Positions 33,601-44,550 of a stretch of 64,000 nucleotides of DNA are shown piece by piece. The translations under genes and the position numbers were made by a program. The stretch's first letter is position 1, and each line of letters opens with the position of its first letter. The stretch is from Rhizomys pruinosus (taxonomy: Eukaryota; Chordata; Mammalia; Rodentia; Spalacidae): assembly GCA_009823505.1 (NCBI GenBank), contig VZQC01009936.1:609865-673864 (forward strand). Reading direction: 5' to 3'. A model generated the notes under the pieces. The model was not told the DNA's origin. It worked only from the letters and a program-made list of their open reading frames with translations, and searched no databases.

Positions 33601-33732
33601 CTGTCAGTCAGCTGTCCCCTGCCACCATGTAGCAAGACGAGTGAGTCTGAGCCAAGTCTCTATGTCCTTTGAGTTACGTGTACTTGTTAGATGCTTAATT
33701 GGGCTACACTTCGAGTATCTGTTTTTAAAAGC

Positions 33733-33821
33733 TGAAATAATAATACCACATATGCCATCATTTGAAATAATAATATCACATATGCCATCACTGAAATAAT
33801 AATACCACATATGCCATCATT
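33733..33821. repeat. 30-bp tandem repeat, 3 copies
   Basis: Unit GAAATAATAATACCACATAT then GCCATCATTT, with one T change and one short deletion. Confidence 0.95.
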
Positions 33822-35015
33822 TAATGCTCAGGGCATCTCTGGAATTAAATGTTGGCATGCATATATGCATACATTAGGCTTTTCCTCTCCTGTGGCTGTT
33901 TAATAGGATTGAACACCCGTTACTGTGCCATGAAGACAAAAGCTTCAGATCATCTGGAGAGATCATGACTTCTTGTCCATTTCTACCTTCTGAAGAAAGT
34001 TGAAAGTCTGAAAACCTGAAAGTCTGAAGAAAAAGGGGAAAGGGGTTTAATGTAAAATATACACCACAGGACTGGCCCCCAGAACCATCGGGTGACCTTC
34101 CCAGAGGTCTGGACTTTTCCTGTTCTCAGTCCTACACTGTGAGACAGGACCTCATCTTTGGCCTGAGGACCCCTTGGGGTTCCATGCTCCCTAGGACTCC
34201 CAGCTTCTCCTTGGCTTGCACAGTTGGCCTGGGGTGACCACGGTGCTGCATGCTGACCCCAACTTAACAGGAACCATTTGCAGCTTCTGCTTTTGAAGAA
34301 TTGAGTTATATGGAAGAGAAGAAATGGTGGAAGTCAGACCCAACATTCCCAGAACCAAGAAGTTCTGAGCCTGGCACCCACCTACGAGTGGTGTTCAGGT
34401 GGAAAAGAACAAAAGCAGGGCTTGGTCCCAATTTTCTCCTGAAGTTCCAGGCAGAGTACAGATAAAGATGGAAAGAACACTACAAAGAAATGTGTTTACT
34501 GGTTTTGTAATGAAACAGAATGATGATGTAGCTTGCCTGCGCCACGAGTACATGCGTGGAAGAACTAGGATTTAAAGTAGGTCTTCTAACTCCAAAATCA
34601 ACTTCTTACAACCAGTCTAAAGCCAGAGCTCAAAAAAAAAAAAAAAAAAAAAAAGCAAGAGGTAGCGACTTTCCCGCCCACAGGTAGGGTCAGAGAGCAG
34701 GGGGGATGAAGGAAGGCAGAGCCAGGGGTCCAGAGCTGAGCAGACAGGGATGGGTACTGGGGTGCAGCACGGGGTAATCTAGAGGGAGCTAGCCGTTGCT
34801 GTGAGCACCCTCGTGTCCTACACTTTACCTCCTCTGGGGTCACATGTACTAGCTGGGAACTGGGTTATGATGACAGCAGGAACACCCCATGCCCCTGAGA
34901 GCTGATAAGCCTCTTCCAGACTAGAGCCCGGGAAGTTAAAGGTGAAGACTCTTTAGGGAGCAAGCTACCTCCTCAAAGGACTGTGTGCAACCTCACCTCA
35001 ACACCGAAGGATTTC
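33822..35015. other. Intronic sequence with a 22-bp poly-A run
   Basis: A pure A run at about 34633-34654 is unassigned. No exon or known repeat seen. Confidence 0.45.
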
Positions 35016-35240
35016 GGGGTGCTAGGCACACATGCTTTAGAGTCCGGTGACCTGGGTCTAAATCCCTTCTTTGGTTGTCAGCAAAGTGATTGTGGTTAAC
35101 TATGTAACTCTATTTATTCATCTGTGAGATAGAAATGACAATTTGAGGGATCTTCCGAAGACTAAATCATGAAAACTATTGCTCCGAGGTCTCTAGAACA
35201 TAATAACTCCCCAGTAGCCGTCAGCTCTGACCATTAGTCC
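35016..35240 (-). mobile_element. MIR SINE, antisense
   Basis: GAGTCCGGTGACCTGGGTCT, ACTCTATTTATTCATCTGTG, GAGATAGAAATGACA and TCTAGAACATAATAACTCC follow inverted MIR. Confidence 0.75.
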
Positions 35241-35276
35241 CAGGTCCACTGTCTTCTGGCCTGAGCAGGAAAATCA

Positions 35277-35990
35277 CACTTCTCCCCATAGATGGCTGTC
35301 CTTCTGTCCTCAGAATGCAGTTTCTCCTATAGGTGGCAGTCCTTCTGTCCTCAGAATGCAGTTTCTCCTATAGGTGGCCGTCCTTCTGTCCTCAGAATGC
35401 AGTTTCTCCCATAGATAGCTGTCCTTCTGTCCTCAGACTGCAGTTTCTCCTATAGGTGGCTGTCCTCCTGTCCTCAGAATGCAGTTTCTCCTATAGGTGG
35501 CTGTCCTTCTGTCCTCAGAATGCAGTTTCTCCTATAGGTGGCTGTCCTTCTGTCCTCAGAATGCAGTTTCTCCTATAGGTGGCTGTCCTTCTGTCCTCAG
35601 AATGCAGTTTCTCCTATAGGTGGCTGTCCTTCTGTCCTCAGAATGCAGTTTCTCCTATAGGTGGCTGTCCTCCTGTCCTCAGAATGCAGTTTCTCCTATG
35701 GGTGGATGTCCTTCTGTCCTCAGAATGTAGTTTCTCCTTTAGGTGGCTGTCCTTCTGTCCTCAGAATGCAGTTTCTCCTATAGGTGACCGTCCTTCTGTC
35801 CTCAGAATGCAGTTTCTCCTACAGGTGGCTGTCCTTCTGTCCTCAGAATGCAGTTTCTCCTATAGGTGGCTGTCCTTCTGTCCTCAGAATGGAGTCTCTC
35901 TTATAGGTGGCTGTCCTTCTGTCCTCAGAATGCAGTTTCTCCTATAGGTGGCTGGCTTTTTGTCCTCTGAATGCAGTTTCTGATGCTGTG
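35277..35990. repeat. 41-bp minisatellite, about 17 copies
   Basis: Unit GTGGCTGTCCTTCTGTCCTC then AGAATGCAGTTTCTCCTATAG. Edge units are most diverged and middle units nearly identical. The FLL-rich frames are repeat translation. Confidence 0.95.
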
Positions 35991-36049
35991 GACTATTTTT
36001 CTGCCCTCCATCCCTTTAAAAATTTTTGTAATTAATTAACTTGTTTTTA

Positions 36050-36960
36050 TGTATATTTTTATTGAATTTTTGTTCATTTCATACAAAATATGTTAAACAT
36101 CTTTGTACCCCTCTCCCATCGTGCCCTCCTTAGCCCCACCACCAGATTTCATGCATTCTGTCATATATATGTTAAGGCCTGTTAAGTCAAATTAGTGTAC
36201 CCAGGCATCCCTCAGTACAAGTTCATCCACTGGGGTCTAGTCAGCCTATCTGGAGTCTCTCCCTTAAAGAAGATCAACAGAGCAGTAATCAGCTGCCAAT
36301 AGTTCTTTGGCTGAGGTTGCGTCCTGCTGCCCATGTCCCCAGTTCTATGCTGGGATTCTGTCTGTTTGAGTTTGCCTGGGTCTTGTGCATGCCGACACAG
36401 TTGCTGTAGCTTTTATGAGCATGGTCCCAGGAGCCTGTATGATTCTCTTTCCATATGGTCATACACCTCTTCCCCTGCTTTTACAATCTTTCCACCCCCT
36501 CTTCTGCAATGGTCCCTGAGCCCTGAATGGGTGGAGTTTAACATAGGAGTCCTGTCCAAGGACCCACACTCTGTAGACTCTTATTCTCTATGCTTTAGCC
36601 ATTTGTGACCATTTGTGTTCACTGCTCTCTGTTGCATGACGGAGCCTCCTTGATGAGAGTGGAGAGATGCATTAGTACTCTCTCTACCCCCTGTTCCACT
36701 ATGTTACTTGAGCCTTAGGTGTAGAGGATCCATTGTAGATGTGTCACTTGGGGTTGGGCATCTTACAGACACTTATTCTTTGTGTGTGACCAGTTGTGGA
36801 ACTCTGTAATAGTCTCCATCTATTGGAAAAGAAGCTTCTTTGATGTGTGGTGACTGGCATACTTGTATATAAGGATCTATATTTAGCATATAGTAAGGAA
36901 TTACATTTGTTTAGGGATGTGAGAGCCTTAGGGTTCTCTCTCAAATCTGTGACCTCTCCA
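36050..36960 (-). mobile_element. Rodent L1 3' UTR, antisense
   Basis: ATTTTTGTTCATTTCATAC start, CTTGTGCATGCCGACACAG, GGTCCCTGAGCCCTGAATGG, GACACTTATTCTTTGTGTGT and GAAGCTTCTTTGATG. Same family as 24821-25538 and 13915-14470. Confidence 0.75.
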
Positions 36961-36964
36961 GCCA

Positions 36965-37290
36965 TGTGTTCTAAGGTCAACAATCAATAAGTGGGTCCTC
37001 ATTAAAATAAAAGCTTCTGTACAGCCAAAGAAACAACCACAGAAGTGTAGAAGAAACCCACAGCATGGGAGAAAATCTTCACCAACACATCTGACAGAGG
37101 ATTAATATCCAGAAAATATAAAAAACTAAAAAAAAAAAACCCAAAGAATCATGAGAATAAATGTCCCAATTAAGAGATGGGCTATGGATCTGAACAGAGA
37201 GCTCTCAAAAGAAGAAACAAAGACGGCCGAGAAACACCTTAAAACATATTCAACATCCTTGGTAATCAGAGAACTGCAAATCAAAACCCC
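36965..37290 (+). mobile_element. L1 ORF2 C-terminal piece, sense, next to an inverted L1 3' end
   Basis: AATGTCCCAATTAAGAGATG, GGGCTATGGATCTGAACAGA and GAGAACTGCAAATCAAAACC are typical L1 ORF2 sense words. The orientation is opposite to 36050-36960. Confidence 0.8.
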
Positions 37291-37858
37291 TCCCCATCCT
37301 GTTCCTGTGCCTTTCATATTCCTATATTAGAAAGGAAATTTCAATGCTTCACTGTGCTCAGCAGCTGAGCGGTGCCTCTAACCCAGGCACAGGGCAAGCC
37401 ACACTCCAAAGGTACCTGCACGTAGGATTGTAGAATTGGGTTGACTTGTCTGAAAGACTCTCCCTGCTGCCCTTTAACATGATGATCCATGCTTCAAGCC
37501 TCTGTATTATTCATCTGTGAAATGGGAACAATAACATCACTTCCTAGGTAGCTTATTTCCATATAAGTCTGGAAAGACCTACTAGCAGGAGATACAAAAT
37601 TCCCTTCCTGCCGCTCGCTCACTCACCACAGAAGGGGTTCCATCACCTCTGTAGGATGCTCAGGCATCTTGGAAGTTTCTGGACCCCTCCCACATTTCAG
37701 TGGTTATTCGGCAGCCTTGTTTCAATAGAGTTAGATAGCCAGAAGCCCTTCAAATGGCCGCCCCTGCAGTACCTTACCCTTTTGTTCCAGCATTTGTTAC
37801 TCTGTCATCAGCTGCCCCAGTATGCCCAGACTTTCCCTGGGGTCGTATGATATGCTCC
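37291..37858. other. Intronic sequence with a MIR scrap
   Basis: 37495-37550 (TTCATCTGTGAAATGGGAAC) looks like antisense MIR. Otherwise unassigned. Confidence 0.45.
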
Positions 37859-37868
37859 CACTTTGATT

Positions 37869-38071
37869 TGTTGTTGTTTTGGTTTGATTTTGGTGGGTGT
37901 TTTTTGTTTTTTTGTTTTTTTTTCTTTTGCTCTTTTTCAAGACAGGGTCTCCCTGTAGCCCAGCTGTCCTGGAACTCACTCTGTAGACCAGGCTGGCCTT
38001 GAACTCACAAAGATCCGCCTGCCTCTGCCTCCTAAGTGCTAGGATTAAAGGCGTGCGCCACCACGCCTGGC
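37869..38071 (-). mobile_element. B1 SINE, antisense (first of a pair)
   Basis: T/G-rich start, CAAGACAGGGTCTCCCTGTA, CAGGCTGGCCTTGAACTCAC, ending CCACCACGCCTGGC. Confidence 0.95.
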
Positions 38072-38223
38072 TTTGGTTTTGTTTTTTTAAAACAGGATCT
38101 CTCTATAGCCATAGCTGGCCTGGAACTTGCTATATAGACCAGCCTGGCCTCAATCTTACAGAGAACTGCCTGCCTCTGCCTCTTGAATGCTAGTGTTAAA
38201 GGTATGTGCCACCACACCCAGCT
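38072..38223 (-). mobile_element. B1 SINE, antisense (second of a pair)
   Basis: AACAGGATCTCTCTATAGCC, GACCAGCCTGGCCTCAATCT, GCCACCACACCCAGC. The pair together is flanked by ACTTTGATTT (37859-37868 and 38224-38233). Confidence 0.9.
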
Positions 38224-38233
38224 ACTTTGATTT

Positions 38234-39150
38234 TTAAGAAAAGCTGGTGTCAATGCAGGGCCCAGGAAAGCAGACCCTGTCACAGCTGACCACTGGACAC
38301 ATTCCATCTCTCCCTCCTTGCCATGAGTGGTTCCAGGTGGTCCCCTTACAGAACATCCCTCAGGTCCTTGTAGAGTGAAGATTAGCAAATCTCTGGGCTT
38401 ACTAGGAACCAGACCACGTCCCCAGCACAACTCTACAGTGCTAATGCTGCTGGAAGGCTGGCTGATGGCTGCACCAGCCTTTTCTGGACAAGAGAACTTT
38501 GTTTCTAACCCTAGCTCTATGCTTCTGACTGTACCTTGCAAAGAAAAGGGGGTCGGGCCTACCCACAACCCCCTCCTATGTTCTAGGCACTGAGAGATCT
38601 TGCTCATTGTGACACTCTCCTTACCATGCAAGGAAGGCCTGGCTCTGGCCCCCCCTTTACCTGTGAGAAAGCAAAGGTTAAATAAACTAACTTGTCATGG
38701 TCATACATCTGGGATAGGAGCAGAGTGGGAATCAAGCAGTCTGTTTAACTTAGCAATCCATTACAACAGGCTGCCACTTAAAGACAGTGTAAAGAGTGAG
38801 GCTTGAAGAAACATTTGAGAGGGAGAGAGGAAGTGGGCTGCCATTCTGCTATGCCACTTCAACTCAGCTGGAAGTTGTGCTCATGAGACAGGGAATTTGA
38901 GTGACACCTCCAGCCACTTGCCCTTCTGCTCTTGGAACATAGCCCCCTCCGTCACCAGCTTCCCGAAGAGGTGAGTGGCAGTGGAGTGGTGGAGTGAATG
39001 GGATTGGTTGAATTGGCCCACCTTAGAGACAGTCTGCCTTGGGAAAAGCTTTGAATCAGAATTTGCACATGGGTAGCTTATAGACGGGCAGAGTCGAATA
39101 CAGACAGATGTCTTGTTTGATCGAGCAGGAGGTTTTCTGTGTGTGTGTCT
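38234..39150. other. Intronic sequence with a MIR fragment
   Basis: 38655-38765 (ACCTGTGAGAAAGCAAAGGT, GGTCATACATCTGGGATAGG) looks like sense MIR. No exon recognised. Confidence 0.45.
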
Positions 39151-39154
39151 CTTG

Positions 39155-39330
39155 GGTTTTTTTGTTTTGTTTTGTTTTGTTTGTTTGTTTTGAGATAGAG
39201 TCTCCCCTCAGCCCCAGCTGTCCTGGAACTCACTTTGTAGACCAGGCTGGCCTTGAACTCAGAGAGATCCACCTGCTTCTGCCTCCCAAGTGCTGAAATT
39301 AAAGGCATGCACCATGCAGGCCTGGCTCTT
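39155..39330 (-). mobile_element. B1 SINE, antisense
   Basis: TTTTGTTTTG start, GAGATAGAGTCTCCCCTCAG, CAGGCTGGCCTTGAACTCAG, ending GGCCTGGC. Confidence 0.95.
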
Positions 39331-39595
39331 AGCAGGAGTTTTTAAAACTTCGATGTAATAGTTAACCTTCTGAAGACATCTTGGGGTTTACATAAAATTC
39401 CAGATTTCTGAACTGTCTTGAACAGTCCAAAGCCCGGGAGTCCTGGATCTCCATCCGCCAGCCACTGTTGGCCAGAGTGGAGTGGCCACACACTTGGCGG
39501 AACAGTGCTTTTTAATCTGCCACTGTCTTGACTTCTGGGTGGCAAGGAATGCCACCCCCCCATACACACTGTAGTAGCACCCTCCTTCCCCCATC

Positions 39596-40235
39596 CCGCT
39601 CCTGTTGGAGGGGAGGGGAGGCCTTCCCAGCTTATCTTCCCATCCTGCTCATATTGGAGGGGAGGGAAGGCCTTCCCAGGTTATCTTCCCCCTCCTGTTC
39701 CTGTTGGAGGTGAGGGGAGGTCTTCCCAGCTTATCTTCCCATCCTGTTCCTGTTGGAGGTGAGGGGAGGTCTTCCCAGCTTATCTTCCCCATCCTGTTCC
39801 TGTTGGAGGTGAGGGGAGGCCTTCCCAGCTTATCTTCCCCATCCTGCTCCTGTTGGAGGTGAGGGGAGGCCTTCCCAGCTTATCTTCCCCCTCCTGCTCA
39901 TATTGGAGGTGAGGGGAGGCCTTCCCAGCTTATCTTCCCCATCCCATTCCTGTTGGAGGTGAGGGGAGGCCTTCCCAGCTTATCTTCCCATCCTGCTCCT
40001 GTTGGAGGTGAGGGGAGGACTTCCCAGCTTATCTTCCCATCATGCTCCTGTTGGAGGGGAGGGGAGGCCTTCCCAGCTTATCTTCCCATCCTGCTCCTGT
40101 TGGAGGTGAGGGGAGGCCTTCCCAGCTTATCTTCCCCCTCCTGTTCCTGTTGGAGGGGAGGGCAGGCCTTCCCAGCTTATCTTCCCCCTCCTGCTCATAT
40201 TGGAGGTGAGGGCAGACCTTCCCAGCTTATCTTCA
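39596..40235. repeat. 49-50-bp minisatellite, 13 copies, ending at the Mob3b splice acceptor
   Basis: Unit CTCCTGTTGGAGGTGAGGGG, AGGCCTTCCCAGCTTATCTT, CCCCATCCTG. Thirteen copies of (C)CCAGCTTATC are counted. The last copy runs into the branch-point/polypyrimidine region of the exon at 40260. Each unit has a CTTAT (yUnAy-like) word, a pyrimidine stretch and a CTTCCCAG that resembles a 3' splice site. The LSSHP-type frames are repeat translation. Confidence 0.95.
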
Positions 40236-40259
40236 TGTCTGTCTCTTTTGCCCCTCTAG
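40226..40259 (+). promoter_or_regulatory. Mob3b 3' splice site: branch-point candidate, polypyrimidine tract and AG
   Basis: CTTAT with its A at 40229 lies 30 bases before the exon, inside the usual branch-point distance. GTCTCTTTTGCCCCTCTAG supplies the pyrimidine tract and the AG at 40258-40259. The CTTAT is part of the last minisatellite unit. Branch point is inferred from the motif only. Confidence 0.75.
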
Positions 40260-40462
40260 GTGTGCCCTTCCCAAAGAACTTCCTTCAAATCTGCAAGAAG
40301 ATCCTGTGCCGTCTTTTTCGGGTCTTTGTCCACGTCTACATCCACCACTTTGACCGGGTCATCGTGATGGGTGCAGAGGCTCATGTCAACACCTGCTACA
40401 AACACTTCTATTACTTTGTCACGGAGATGAACCTCATAGACCGGAAGGAGCTGGAACCCTTG
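40260..40462 (+). CDS. Mob3b: MOB kinase activator 3B, internal coding exon (partial)
   Basis: 203-bp exon: two bases completing a split glycine codon, then 67 codons, from [20 protein letters not shown] to [10 protein letters not shown]. This is the C-terminal part of the MOB fold of a MOB3 protein. MOB proteins are small adaptors that bind and regulate NDR/LATS-type kinases, and MOB3 members are less well understood. Family knowledge places two zinc-binding histidines here; in [10 protein letters not shown] they correspond to the first H and the last H. The words [10 protein letters not shown] and [10 protein letters not shown] fit MOB3B rather than MOB3A or MOB3C as I remember them. The next residues expected (KEM...CH) belong to a short last exon that I did not find downstream, and the preceding large coding exon is not upstream. 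The frame is intact and the splice sites are good, so this is a live exon, not a processed copy. Confidence 0.93.
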
Positions 40463-40468
40463 GTAAGT
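40463..40468 (+). promoter_or_regulatory. Mob3b 5' splice site
   Basis: TTG|GTAAGT is a consensus donor directly after the last codon, phase 0. Confidence 0.9.
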
Positions 40469-41204
40469 GTCTGCTGCAATGAGGCACCACGTCCCACCAG
40501 GAAGGCACCCACTTGTCACAGTACACTGCGAGACCAGCGGAAAGTGCTCACTAGCTCTTAGCCAAGGGACTGTAGAACGGGACTAAGGTCAGTGGTCAGC
40601 AAAGGACCAGGGTGTCACAATGGACACCACAACCAAATAACTGTCTTATGTTGCTCTCTAGGAGGTAAATAATATAGGAGGAATATGATGATTCGGGCCA
40701 GAAAAAGTAGCTTCGCTGGTCAGTTCTGACATATTTCACCTTATTGCTTAATTTCTGAAAGTGGCTCCTTTGACCCATCATCATCTCCTGGATTATTATA
40801 TGTATATATATGTAGTCAGTGAAACGCTCCTTGGTAATGCACACGTAGCTCCTACTGCATGCCAACAGCTGGGCACACAGAGCCAAGGAAACCTTCCTGT
40901 GAGATAGAAGTAAGCCCCAAACAGAGCACAGCGTTGTAATGTCTGTGCTTTTCAGACTGACCCCCCTTGGTGAAACCTCCATGGGTGTACTAACATCCAG
41001 AATGTTACAGTAAAAGTTAGGCTTTAGTATACAGGCGAACTGGGTCCTTTTATTTTCCTCATAAGCTATATTCACTTGGATTCAAGATGTGTTTGAGAAA
41101 CAAGGACCCTCAAAACCCCATCACCTTTTTTAACAAGTGTCACATTAATGTGGATGCTTGCATCACTGCTATGTCTAGTGGCTCTAGTGAGTACGTTTCT
41201 ACCC
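40469..41204. other. Mob3b intron, nothing recognised
   Basis: Unique-looking sequence after the donor. It has a TATATA patch at about 40798-40812 but no further exon. Confidence 0.5.
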
Positions 41205-41285
41205 AGTATAAACTCCTGAGATCTGCCTGCCTCTGCCTTCCAAGCACTGGGAGTAAAGGCGTACACTACCATGCCCAGCAAAATC
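41205..41285 (-). mobile_element. B1 SINE fragment, antisense
   Basis: CTGAGATCTGCCTGCCTCTG to CACTACCATGCCCAGC, only the 5' half of the SINE. Confidence 0.8.
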
Positions 41286-41340
41286 ATGCTTTTTTTTCCT
41301 TGAAACGGTTAAAGTGGCAGTTTTGCTAAATAAAGTTAAT

Positions 41341-41346
41341 GAAGAT

Positions 41347-41381
<35 letters not shown>

Positions 41382-41535
41382 TTTTTTGGTCTTTTCGAGA
41401 CAGGGTCTCCCTGTAGTCCCAGCTGTCCTGGAACTCACTCTGTAGACCAGGCTGACCTTGAACTCACAAAGATCCACCTACCTCTGCCTCCCAAGTCCTA
41501 GGATTAAAGGCATGTGCCACCACGCCCTGCTATGA
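41341..41535 (-). mobile_element. B1 SINE, antisense, with (TTTA)n tail
   Basis: (TTTA)n at 41344-41382, then GGTCTTTTCGAGACAGGGTC and CAGGCTGACCTTGAACTCAC, ending CCACCACGCC. Confidence 0.95.
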
Positions 41536-43189
41536 AGTTTTATCCAAGTCTTCTTTGATAATGGCCAGAATACGGAGCCAGGATGTATACATCTGCTATG
41601 TTGGAGCCTTCTTTCCTTGGAAAGTTGAAATGTCCACAGTTGAAATGATAGGTTTTATTATTATTTAGGTATTAAGGCCCACATGACCACCTTTGAAAAG
41701 GTATTTTTTTTTATATTCACATATCCCCAAAGAAAGAGGCATGGTAAGCCATGTCATGTCAGAAGCAGTCACAATGAAGATCCACCAGGCCAGGCAGGAG
41801 ATAGATAGAGCAGGGAGATGGGCTTACTGAGCAAAGATGCTGTCCGGTTGTCTGCTGCCTGGCTCAGGTGCTTGGTGTGCGTGTGTTATGTAGGAAGTAG
41901 TTGGGTGTGCGCTGTGGATTAGCTGTTCTGCATTGGCCATTGTGTGAACAGGTCATGGGTAACCTGTTTGCCACCCCAGGTATTGTCCAGCTCTGGGAGC
42001 AAGGTCAGGAAGGACCTCAGGTATTCAAGAATAAAAGTACAAAAATTTAATGACGTGTTTAATTATACAGGTACAGGATCTAGTCTAGCAAAGCAGATGT
42101 TGGTGAATTTTATGTCCCCCTCAGGATTTCTGAGTTCAGTCTATAACTGCAGTGTGGAATATAGGCAAGGCAGCTCTCTTTGCATCGCTATTATTGTGGA
42201 ACAATTCAAGACTTTTCATACAGTTGAGTGTCTCCCACATCACTGGCTAAAGAATAGTTTTCTCATTTTCTTTCACAGAAAATGGGTTTCCAGAAAGCTC
42301 TTGGGGGCCAGCTCTGAGTTGTTGTTTTTTTTCCTCTGAGGATCACTATAGGACTCATATGGAAAGAAACCAAAATGCATGGGTGGTGGACCTGATGTTT
42401 GTTCTTGAGGGTAAATAGCCAGCGCAAGAGGAAAAGGTTGTGCAAACAACTCAAGGCAGGCTAAGTACTGGAAACAGTTGATAAAGCTAATTTCAGAAAA
42501 TGTCAAGGACAAAGGCAACAGTGCAGAGGAGCCATGTAAATGAGGAGACAGGCCAGCCATGTTTCTGGGCATTGGGGCTCAGGTCCCATCAGGAGCGAGG
42601 CTCCAGTAGAATGGATGCCATCCAGAGACCCCAGACCGCATGTGAGGCTCTGCTGGGTAGTCAGGCTCTCAGCTCTGCTGAGTTAAGTGCACCATGGAAT
42701 AGATGGAGCTTAATGTCAAGTTCCCCCTTTTGTTCAGAAGCATAAAGGCCATTGTGGGTAAAGCTGAGTGCACATCAGCAAGGAGAGAAGGCCTTTCTTT
42801 GCCATCAAAAACCTCTCAGTTATCTTTTATAACTGAAGAAGCGGCCCAGGGATTGTAGCACCTGGCAGTACCAGCAGCTGCCTTGCAGTCCCAGCCTCAT
42901 AGCCTGGCCCTGAACAAGGCGATATTCTGTATAAGAGCTTCTTTGGGGGCCTGGCAGAAAGACCGTGATTAACCTAATGAGGAATCGTTAACAGTGGACT
43001 TGACCAAGAAAAGCACTGGGCTCCCCACAAAGCTTACATTTATTTAAATCTTAATTAAAATTGTATTCTTCTACATTTGTATTTTTTAATGATAGTGAAA
43101 TTATGTGTTTGCTGTTTGCACAAACCCAAACCTGTAAATCATAGGATTAGATACCATGAATATTTCTGAATTTAATAATTATATGACAT
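41536..43189. other. Mob3b intron, nothing recognised
   Basis: Unique-looking, no exon or repeat family identified. Confidence 0.45.
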
Positions 43190-43315
43190 TCAGGCATGGT
43201 TTCACATACCTGTAAGCCCAGAATGCTGGAGACAGGAGGCTTTCTATTCTAAGTCTAGCATGTTCTACCTAGTGAGTTGGCCAGTCAGCTCTGTAGAGAG
43301 ACCATGGCTCAACAC
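43190..43315 (+). mobile_element. Old B1-type SINE
   Basis: AGGCATGGTTTCACATACCT, GTAAGCCCAGAATGCTGGAG, GACCATGGCTCAAC follow a diverged B1. Confidence 0.55.
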
Positions 43316-43484
43316 CAACGAGTATATGGATACTTGGTAGGTCCAGGATCACCTGTGGGTTATCGATGATGGCATTGCTCACTGAGACTCTGACTTTAAG
43401 TCTCCTGTTGTAATTTGCATATTATAATCAGCTCTAGCAAATCAATTGTTTTACTTTTTTTTTAAGCTTTACATTTTTACAACT

Positions 43485-43672
43485 TTTTAAAAAGATTTAT
43501 TTTAAAAAATAAATGTGCACATGCACCTTCAGAAGCCAGAGGTGTTAGATCCCCAGATGCTAGAGTTAGAGATGGTTGTGAGCCCCCTGATCTGGTTGCT
43601 GGAAATTGAACTTGGGGTCCTCTGGAAGAACAGTAGCTGCTCTGCCAACCGCTGAGCTATCTCTCCATCACA
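43485..43672 (-). mobile_element. B2/B3-type SINE, antisense
   Basis: AAGATTTATTTT start, GAGATGGTTGTGAGCCCCCT, TGGTTGCTGGAAATTGAACT and CTGAGCTATCTCTCCATC. Confidence 0.8.
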
Positions 43673-43714
43673 GTAGTTTTTAAATTTTGGATGTTTTAGA
43701 CCTCATTATTTATT

Positions 43715-43877
43715 ATGTATATGTGCGCACAGGTATGTGCACTGCTGGCACACGTGTGGGGGTCAGAAGACAGCTTGCTGGAGTCGGTTCTCTCCTTCCG
43801 CCATGTGGGTCCCGGGAATTAATTCAGTTAAACAGGCTGGGTGGCCACACCTGACCTGCTGAGCCATCTCAGCAGCA
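43715..43877 (-). mobile_element. B3-type SINE, antisense
   Basis: GTGTGGGGGTCAGAAGACAG, GGAGTCGGTTCTCTCCTTCC, GCCATGTGGGTCCCGGGAAT and TGAGCCATCTCAGCAGC. Confidence 0.8.
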
Positions 43878-44350
43878 TCAAATCAATGCATTGTTATTGT
43901 GCATATACCAATATGCACAATATTACCTATGTTCAAAGCAAACTGTTCAGCCGTTATATGTTTTGTATGGGAGAGATGGAAGAAACAGCACGGTCCAGGA
44001 AATGCACAGTGCTAAATGCATTTTTCGTTCCTGCAGGATGCTTAGATATTTGCCTTCACACTGCTCTTCACACTGTGATGCATCATGGGGCCAAAGGGCA
44101 GCATTTGTTCAGCCAGTTTCCTTCGAAACAGCAGCATTCCCCTAAGTCCCACACCGTCGGACATTCCTGGAGTCATGCCTTAGAATTCCAGTGTAGAACT
44201 TGGAGCCTGACCACCTCTCCCCTCCATGCCTGTGCCACACAGAGCCACAGTCTTCCATGTGAGAGCACACCCATTTGCTTTTGAGTAGGGCTGACTGGGC
44301 ATCGGGCACACTGGCATTTGGAGGATCCACACCACAGGGGTAGGAGATTT
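43878..44350. other. Mob3b intron, nothing recognised
   Basis: A 147-codon open frame (43841-44284, +) begins in the adjoining SINE and has no recognisable domain. Treated as chance. Confidence 0.45.
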
Positions 44351-44354
44351 AGCA

Positions 44355-44550
44355 TCACACAGACCATGGGTCAGACCCCACCCAGGTTCAAATCTTTCAC
44401 TGATTCATGTGTAGCCTTGAACAAGATACTTGCCTTTTCAAATCCTCACTCACGGAATAAACATAATGGGGCTATAAAATTAGATTAGTCACATGATAAG
44501 TACTTGGGCAATGTTATCTGTTAAGTGAGTAATGAATTTAGACTGGTTAG
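44355..44550 (-). mobile_element. MIR SINE, antisense
   Basis: CCACCCAGGTTCAAATCTTT, TAGCCTTGAACAAGATACTT and CAAATCCTCACTCACGG follow inverted MIR. Confidence 0.7.

Noticed and set aside
1..40259. An interferon-kappa gene, which lies within the human MOB3B gene
   Set aside because: No open frame of suitable length or likeness on either strand. In human it is near the other end of the gene.
40260..40462. Assignment to MOB3A, MOB3C or MOB1
   Set aside because: The residues in [10 protein letters not shown] and [10 protein letters not shown] differ from what I recall for the other members, and HVYIHHF excludes MOB1. A protein alignment would settle it.
40256..40519. Minus-strand 87-codon frame over the Mob3b exon
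   Set aside because: Antisense shadow of the exon.
43841..44284. 147-codon plus-strand frame
   Set aside because: Starts in a SINE, no domain, no splice context and no paralog recognised.
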